Assembly (NCBI GenBank): GCA_022813625.1
Contig: JAKLMB010000002.1
Location: 186,001-250,000 of the forward strand
Source of the DNA: Aaosphaeria pasadenensis
Taxonomy: Eukaryota; Ascomycota; Dothideomycetes; Pleosporales
Reading direction: 5' to 3'
Length of the DNA: 64,000 bases
Each line of letters starts with the position of its first letter. Within the stretch, counting starts at the first letter, position 1. Both the position numbers and the translations under genes were made by a program. Of this stretch, positions 57,012 to 64,000 are shown in pieces. The notes beneath the pieces are model-generated. The model was not told where the DNA came from and did not search any database. It worked only from the letters and a program-made list of their open reading frames with translations.

Positions 57012-60000
57012 TCACAAGAAAGCCTTCGTCTCTCTATCCCCCGCACCGCTGCCCCAGATGTTGCTGCTCCCGCTGGGCACAATCCGCCTGATGCTCCTGC
57101 CCCACGTGCGCCTCCCCTTCCTGCTATTTCCGACCTTCAACTCCTCGTCCACCTCGCTGCTGATCGGCCTCTTGGCCTTGGTCTCGCCGATCCTCAGATG
57201 CTCGGGGCTGCTGGGCGTGATCGCATCGCCGTTGCCGTTGCCGTTACCATCATCGAGCACGCTGAGAGGGAGACGCTCTCTTCCGCGTTGGACGTTGGTT
57301 TCTGGCCCCGGCAGCTGACCCGCATATCCGCCGCCTGTGAGATCGAGACCGAGGCCGATCGTGGCATCCGCGGTATGGCTGTTGCGGTTGCTGTTGGTGT
57401 CCGGAACGGCAGTGTTGCGTCGCGAGGGCGCGCCGACAGAAGGAGGAAGGTTCTGGGCCTGTTGGTCCGAGAAAGACCTGGCGAGGCGGCTTCTCCTAGC
57501 AGAAGAGTTGATGCGGCCGTTGGAAGTGCGGAAGCCGATGGACGAGCTATTCAGTATCTCGATCGTGGGGTCCTCTGCCTCCGCGTAGTTGAGCACATTG
57601 CCCGACGTGTCGCGAGAAATCAGAGAGGCTTCCGTCGAGCCGTCTGCTGGGAGGGATGGGATGTTTTCCTTGTCGCTTTTGCTCGGGCTGGGTGGCTCTT
57701 CGGCTGTTGGAGTGGTCAGGGGCGCGGTGGCAGCGTCAAAGTAGGGATATGCGGATGACTGGGTGCGGGATCGGTCGCGGCCTTGCTTGGTGGTGGAATA
57801 GCGAGACTGCGTCCTGGAGTGTCGGTTGCGGTGTTGTGATTGACGGTCGCTCAGGCCGGCATCTCCGTCACGCTGTGCGGTGCTTGATCGAGCCGTTGTC
57901 CTTGACTCGGCTCGGGGTTGACGACTAGATCGCTGTCTGCTGGGGGTTGTGGTAGCTATTGTGGTCTTGGGCCGCTCGGGAGACTGGGTTGCTTGGGTTG
58001 ATTTCGCCTTGCCTTTGTGATAGGATGTCAGATCGAGGCTGTAGGTCGACGAGTGGTTCTCTTTGCCTCCATGCTCTAGGGCCAGGGAAAAGGGGGTAGG
58101 ATCCCGCTCGCTGATCTTCTTGATCGCAACCTTGGTGTCTCGTTTGAGGTCATTCTTATCGTCCCTCCTGCTATCCCGATTGCTGTTCCTCTTGCTACCC
58201 TTTCTCCTGGGCTTACTCGAGTTCAGTTTCAGTGGCGGCAGAGTATATTGGCCGGCTTTGATCGTCGTTCTTCTCTCATACTCTTCAATGTCTTCCTCTT
58301 CCGTAGAGTAGACGCTTTCACTCATCTCAGCATCGTCGAAGATCTTGCTCCCTGTCAAGTTGTTCAAACTGGACTTCAGTTCTTGGGCGCGAAGACTCTG
58401 TCGTGTGCTTGATCTTCGTGGAATATCAGTACCAGGATACACTGGGGCACCAGCGCGCTCATATCGCTTCTGAACTCGCCTCTGGTCTGAGATGGCCGAA
58501 GTAGTGTATCGATTCGTGAAGGACCTGGCAGTAGGAGGTTTACGTAAACTACCTGTGAAGGTAATGGTCGACTTCGGAGGCTCGACTGAGGGTGTCTCGG
58601 AGGGTTTGCGGATCCTCAAGCTGGCTGGTAGTTCTCTCTCGAACTTCGTGACATCGCCATCGCCAGATTTTGCTGCCACTCGTGAAATTTCAGGGGAAGG
58701 TGCTGGCATCGACGGTGGCTCCGAATCGTTGATGAATGCAGGCGGCGACTTGTAAGCGGCCGATGAGCTTCGATCTGAGTCCGCACCGAAGAACGGTGCT
58801 GGGAACTGGTTAGATGCTCGTTTTCGAATATAACTCCGTCGTTTCTCATCAATTGTACGTCGGTCAACCAGATTCCGATCTATCAAAGCATTACTAGGAG
58901 AAGCCACGAGACGGACGCTTCGCCTCTTATCCTTTGGTATTGTCAATTGCGTAATATGTTTTGCCGCAGGAGATTGAGGTAGTGCTGATGGAACAGTCGA
59001 GAGTATACTCGTGGATTTAGTACTGTAGGAGTTGTTGCTCAGTGGCCTTCGGGGTCCTGATACGCTATTGTTGCTTCGCGATGGGGTCTGACGGCCATGG
59101 CCAAGCTCGGTGAGGCGCCTATTAACCGGAGGGCCTGAGCTGCGGTGACTGTCGCGATACACGGCTGATTTTGGTCGCTGTGCTGGCACTGGAGCAGTCG
59201 TGGCATTGGACTTTTCGGACTCACGTCTTGCCATGGCTGTAGGTATCTTCATGGACTCGTGGGGGCGATGGGATGGCCCAGCCTCATCCTTAAATCCCCA
59301 CGAGGAACGGTCGAACGCTGTTAGGATCTTGGTTTCACTTTCGCTGATATCGCTTGAGAAAGACTGGCTAGCTTTTCTTCTCATAGCCAGGTCAAGATTC
59401 AGCTGTGGTGGGTGCTCTGGCGTTTTCTCCCTGGAATCAGCCTTCTCTAGATCGCGGTCGAACGAATTGTCGTGGCGTTCCCATTCATCGTGAATCATGA
59501 TGGGTCGCGATATATCTACTTTCCGTGGGCTTCGTGGTACTCTGGGGCTGATATACCCATCTTGTTTCTTCTTCCGTCGACACAGCACTAGCAACAGAGC
59601 GATGAAGATGGATGCACCAATAAGTGCTCCCACGGTGGCACCTGCGATCACACCTGCTCTTTTTGAAGGTGGATGTGCAAATTCGCCGGTGGCACCTGTT
59701 CCGGTCGGTTCGTCACCCACCGCATTAGATCCTGAGATGTGAACATGGAAACTTTGCATGTCTTTCATGTTGCCATCTTTTGATGTTGCGATAATGGTTG
59801 CCTGGGTATCTACAGGTGAATGATCCTTTGGTATGGTACCAGACATGGTGCGGTTAGCTGAGTTGAACCCAAGCCATTTTGCGAGAGTACTGAAATCAAT
59901 GCGGACTTGCTCTTCTTCGTTGGCCAATACAGATGATGGGATCTGGTATTCGAAATATTTCCCAGCTGTTATGTTGATCTTGCCTAGCTCGCCTGTGAAC

Positions 60001-61047
60001 AGAGCGGATTTGAAGACCAGATGGATTGAATGATTAGCCGCGTCTCCAAACCTGTCGATGACGCTGATTTCAATGTCCTGAGACATGAGACCAGATGGAG
60101 GGTTCCCCTTTACATCCAGCGTGTTTTCATCGAAACTCAGCCACGAGGGCACGTCGGCACTGGCCGATCCGACATCGCTGTCTAAGATCGGCGAACCATC
60201 AAGAAGCAGGTGATCGCGAAGCCCTTGGATGTTCACCTCATCACCTTTGTTGACGGTGATGGCATTCTGTAGAGGGTCGAAGAAGAATTGGTGGTTGCTG
60301 ACTACCAAGCTGAAGGATAGAGAAGCTGTTGCATAGCCAGGGAGATTGGAGACCATAAGAAGAACATCGTAAACCTGTGGAATGGAGGTCGCTGGAGGTG
60401 TACCAGCAAATCGAATAGCATCGGCGTCGAAGCTGATCCAGGACGGAAGAGGCGTGTGGTTGTCAAGACTCGCAAAGTAAAATGTGTTCTTGTTTTCGCT
60501 AATAAATGTATCCGCTGGGAAGTCTATCTCGAATGGCTGGCTTGGGAGTAATGCCAGGCGTTGCGGGCCTGAGAGTTGTCCGGCTTTAGACAGCACTTCC
60601 GAGACATTGGTATTCAATGTAGGACCTCGATCTTCTGTGACAACTAGGCTAGAGTCTAGGTTTGCCACTGCACCAGCTTCTCCGGCGGCTGTGATGGTGA
60701 AGGTCACTGTACCAACATCTTTAGTCCTCGGCGTTCCATAGAGTGTACGATTGTGTCCATGGATTGAGAGCCACAACGGATTGCCTATTAATGAATATTG
60801 CAGCCTGTCCGGTTCAGGTTCGAAAGTAGTTGATGCGAACTGGAATTGAAATGGCTGTCCAGCTCGAGCAACGGGGGGAGCTTGCGAACTGATGGGGAAA
60901 TTCACCTGTGGAGGGCTTGCACCTGCCACAGAGATCAAGATGATACTGACGAACAGCAGCGCAGTCCGTCTGCAAATTTGATCAGTATATGACATAATGC
61001 AAGCGACTACGTACGCAACATATGGGCTCTTACCGTATGGTCGCCAT
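57012..61047 (-). CDS. axl2: Axl2-like cadherin-fold plasma-membrane protein
   Basis: Exon 61047-61034 (MATI and two bases) joins exon 60969-57012 across a 64-nt intron, giving 1323 residues. This start supplies a proper signal peptide (MATIRRTALLFVSIILISVA); the unspliced alternative beginning MSYTDQICRR does not. About residues 22-420 form four dystroglycan-type cadherin (CADG) repeats, with recurrent motifs such as LQYSLIGNPLWLSI, PLPSWISFDADAIRFAGTP and VPSWLSFDENTLDVKGNPP. A transmembrane helix lies near 444-468 (GVIAGATVGALIGASIFIALLL), then RRKKK. The ~850-residue cytoplasmic tail is Ser/Arg-rich and disordered. Yeast Axl2 marks axial bud sites, and in filamentous fungi the orthologues act in septation and conidiation; that role is inferred. 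Confidence 0.92.
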
Positions 61048-62308
61048 GGCGAGATTAGAGATGGTGAGGTGCTTCCGTGGACGAAGGGGCAACGTCGACT
61101 GAAAACCTACTGTCGCATACAGCCATCTTTTTCTTGGAATATAGGAATCTGCGCTCGCGCTCTAACGCGTACCCGCGTTCTACCTTACTTTTCGCACATG
61201 AGGACCAGAGGAATGAAGGTGGTGGTGTGCGCAGTAAGTGTATCCCGAGCAAGGGATGATGGGTATCCTGCCACCTTTCGGCATGCCTGAGACCCTCCCA
61301 GCACTACGTAATTATTAGGAAGCCTCGCTCATTTTTTCTGAGCATTAATTGCATTTTCAAGCTTGGTCGCCTGGGTCGATTCTAGCCATTGCATCGATCC
61401 ATTTGCTGGGACTACAGCTTCCGTACAAAGGTCGGGCTGGGCCGCGAGCCTCATCGACCCCCCAGATGCTGGTTGCTATCGCAGCCACCCCTTCCCAGAT
61501 GGACACCAAGGGAATGTACGAGACCTCTTCCGATCTTCCACCCCCTCTCGTGCTCGACAATACCGAGTTTGTGCACCAGTGCCAGCCTCTTGATTCACAC
61601 GTTTGCCTCTTGCGTCGAATATGGCATTTTCATGCCAAAATTGGGGTCAAGGAGTGTTATTGCACGTCTTCCTTTCCCGCCTCTTGCAGATGAGCACACA
61701 GCTGTACGGGATATCTCAATATGATATTCTCCTTTCATTTCACGTTGCCTGTTCAACACAGTAATGGACATGCAGTGCCATAAAGTAACATCTCAGCAGC
61801 GTCATCTCGAGCCTAACTGAGAGTGTAAGTTAGCGACAGAAGCAATGATGTGATATGTTGTGACAACCCCAGAGTTCAACTACACATGAACATGCTAAGA
61901 ACGGAGACTTCCTCAGAGCAGATAGTCCAAAACCCTTGTCATAGCGTGTATCAAGGGACACGTCCTGAATAGTTGCGAGAACGGTCAGTAGCCCTCAAGG
62001 CGCCATGGACATGTGAAAAGGGCAAGAACGTGCGTGGGGTTTCGATGAGGACGGATAGTAGGGACAGCCGATTTTGGAAATGATCATGGTCATGTGACAT
62101 CGGATATTGACCGTGCTTTCCAAAAACGCGTCTTTCGCGTGTACTATGATTCTCCAAGCAACGCAAATGTAATGGCTCGTCAACGAACTCATCTTTTCTG
62201 GAATTGATGAATCTGGATGAAAAAATCAGGAAAATAACGTGGGAACTCACAAAGTTGTCCTGACCTGGATTTTACAAACGTTGACTCTGAGATCCGGCAT
62301 TGAAAGTC
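61048..62308. promoter_or_regulatory. Divergent region between axl2 and the RecQ gene
   Basis: 1.26 kb. Overlapping ORFs of 111-114 codons at 61349-61724 are in competing frames and match nothing I recognise. No repeat or RNA gene is seen. Confidence 0.45.
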
Positions 62309-63907
62309 ATGGCGGTTAAGCGAAAGAGACACTACGACATAGACTTTACTCTTCGTCGAGTCTTTGGCAAACGTTCTTTCAGGTGATACCATCCTTCCGC
62401 CGGTTTTGAAATTCTCAAGCTAACTTCCAAGACCTTTACAGCGGGAAGTCATATCAGCCACATTAGAAGGGGAGGATGTCTTTCTACAGGCAGCGACATC
62501 GTTTGGCAAGAGTCTGTGCTATCAGCTACCAGCCGTGGTCGACTTCGGCAGTGAGTGTAGTAGATTGTGTGTTGGCTATGTGCTAACGTGAAAAGTTACC
62601 ATCGTAATCTCACCACTTCTGGCATTGATGGTAGGTGCATGGCTCCCCTATTGGCCATGCTAGTCTTAATCATCTCACAGAATAACCAAGTTGCGTCGAT
62701 GCGAAGAGCAAATATCCGCGTGGAGACAATCAACAGTACCACAACCCAGTCGAAGAAGAAGGCAATCATAGAAGACCTCCAATGTGGCCACCCTCTGACG
62801 AGGCTTCTGTACGTGACTCCCGAGTACTGCGAAGGCGACCACTTCAGAAACATTCTACGAATCATCCACAGCCAGAGAGAACTTGCTCGCATTGCCATCG
62901 ATGAAGCCCATTGTATCAGCGAATGGGGCCATGACTTCCGGCCATCTTTCAAATGTCTTTCGTTCTTCAAGACCGAATTTCCCGACGTCCCGATGATATG
63001 CCTGACTGCCACTGCCACTGCTCGAGTCCGAAGCGACATCATCACGACACTTGCACTCGATGAATCTAAAATGCGCATGTTTAGAATGACCACCAGCCGT
63101 CCAAACCTGCACTATGAAGTCCGCTTCAAATCTGACGAAGAAGACCACTACTCCGATTTCCTCTCCTGGATAAGGAAAGCCCATGACCGACGAACAAACA
63201 ACCCGGGGCGAGCGATTCAGCTTGCATCGCAGAATCAGCGAGCCAACAGCGTCCCTGGTATTATCTACACACTCTTCCGAAAAGACTGCGAAGCGCTCGC
63301 CGCACGCCTACGTGCCGACGGCATCGGGGCGAAACCGTACCACGCTGGACTTCCTCACACAGATCGAGCAGACGCCCTTGCTGGTTGGGTCGAAAATAGA
63401 GAGGGCTACGATATCATCGTTGCCACCACAGCATTCGGCATGGGGATCGACAAGGAGAACGTACGCTTCGTAGTCCACTGGCAGATACCCAAATCCTTCG
63501 AGGGCTTCTATCAGGAAGCTGGCCGTGCCGGACGAGACGGAAAGGCCAGTGCTTGCATTCTTTACTACGGCAGGGAAGACCGAGATCGAGCTGCAAACAT
63601 GATGGTGAGAGACCAGCAGCGGCAACCAAGTAAGGGCGCAAACATCGCCGCAATGAAGCAGCAGATGTTGAAGCGAGCGGAAAGCTTGAAGTTGCTCGTC
63701 GAATACTGCGAGAATACCGCGCAATGCAGGCACAGAATGATTGCGAACTATTTCGCGGACGAAGAAGTCCCGCCGTGTGATTATGCATGTGACTGGTGCA
63801 AAAATCCGGTGTTATTAGTGAGGAGAAAGGAGAGGGGGTTGGCGAGTGAGGAGTGGTGTTCCACTCAGAAGGAGATGGGGCGCTTCGACATTGACGAATA
63901 CGATTGA
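62309..63907 (+). CDS. Short RecQ-family DNA helicase
   Basis: Four exons were rebuilt: 62309-62382, 62432-62550, 62596-62630 and 62681-63907. Introns are 49, 45 and 50 nt, giving 484 residues. RecQ helicases unwind DNA 3' to 5' using ATP in replication and repair. Visible motifs: FGKRSFRPLQREVISATLEG (motif 0, across intron 1), AATSFGKSLCYQLPA (Walker A), VISPLLALM, IDEAHCISEWGHDFRP (DEAH box and aromatic-rich loop), CLTATAT, IIYTLFRKDCEALA, ATTAFGMGIDKENVRFVVHW and YQEAGRAGRDG. A RecQ zinc-binding region ends the core (YCENTAQCRHRMIANYF, CDYACDWC). There is no winged-helix or HRDC domain and no long N-terminus, so it is much shorter than Sgs1/BLM. The Walker A reads TSFGKS rather than TGGGKS. 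Confidence 0.9.
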
Positions 63908-64000
63908 GATGATGAACATGGACTAGATTTCAGGCTCGGACGAAGCTAGAGTTAAGCATAAGAAAGTACTGTAACTGGTAATCGAGGGACTCTGTTATTG
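63908..64000. other. 3' flank of the RecQ gene
   Basis: The last 93 bases of the window follow the RecQ stop codon and show only 3'UTR-like sequence. Confidence 0.4.

Noticed and set aside
61349..61724. Overlapping ORFs of 111-114 codons between axl2 and the RecQ gene
   Set aside because: No homology I can see, competing frames, and typical of chance ORFs in G+C-balanced DNA.

Overview
This window comes from a filamentous ascomycete (Pezizomycotina). The protein genes are broken by short introns, mostly 45-120 nt, with GTRNGT donors, CTAAY-type branch sites and CAG/TAG acceptors. The gene set is typical of this group: palA/RIM20, a CRZ1-type zinc finger, NADP-glutamate dehydrogenase, Med5, an Axl2-like cadherin and a Fungal_N/ULD protein. 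Gene density is about one per 3 kb. I cannot fix the class; Leotiomycetes would fit, but nothing here proves it. I see no transposase, reverse transcriptase, rRNA, tRNA or CRISPR array.

I support 22 protein-coding genes and rebuilt their exon structures by eye. From left to right they are: a TCP11/Sok1 protein (+), a SWIM+RING ubiquitin-ligase-like protein (-), a Dabb-domain protein with an N-terminal membrane segment (-), a small four-helix membrane protein (+), a low-complexity 560-residue protein (-), a Fungal_N + ubiquitin-like-domain protein without an NTPase (+), NADP-GDH (-), an aldo/keto reductase with a start-codon problem and a GC-AG intron (-), an uncharacterised fungal family (+), Mediator subunit 5 (+), a seven-exon SDR (+), mitochondrial malonyl-CoA:ACP transacylase (-), a Ups2/PRELI lipid-transfer protein (-), a small secreted cysteine-rich protein (+), a DJ-1/PfpI-like protein lacking the catalytic Cys (-), the copper chaperone Atx1 (-), palA/RIM20 (+), a CRZ1 transcription factor (+), an Stf2-like hydrophilin (-), Dre2 (+), an Axl2-like protein (-) and a short RecQ helicase (+).

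Most of these are conserved housekeeping or signalling genes, not a single pathway or a secondary-metabolite cluster. Three functional neighbourhoods stand out. The first is atx1-palA-crz1, with copper handling, alkaline-pH signalling and calcineurin signalling in a row. The second is the adjacent pair MCT1 and UPS2, both mitochondrial. The third is dre2 beside the STF2-like gene.

Intergenic regions are long (0.3-3.3 kb) and look non-coding. Their most striking property is a set of short dispersed words, chiefly TACTCCGTA/TACGGAGTA (13 exact copies found, all outside the coding genes) together with CCTAGGTAGGTA-like and GTACTGTGTA-like words. This is the best candidate here for structure that gene annotation does not explain. 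I found no convincing new multi-gene system.
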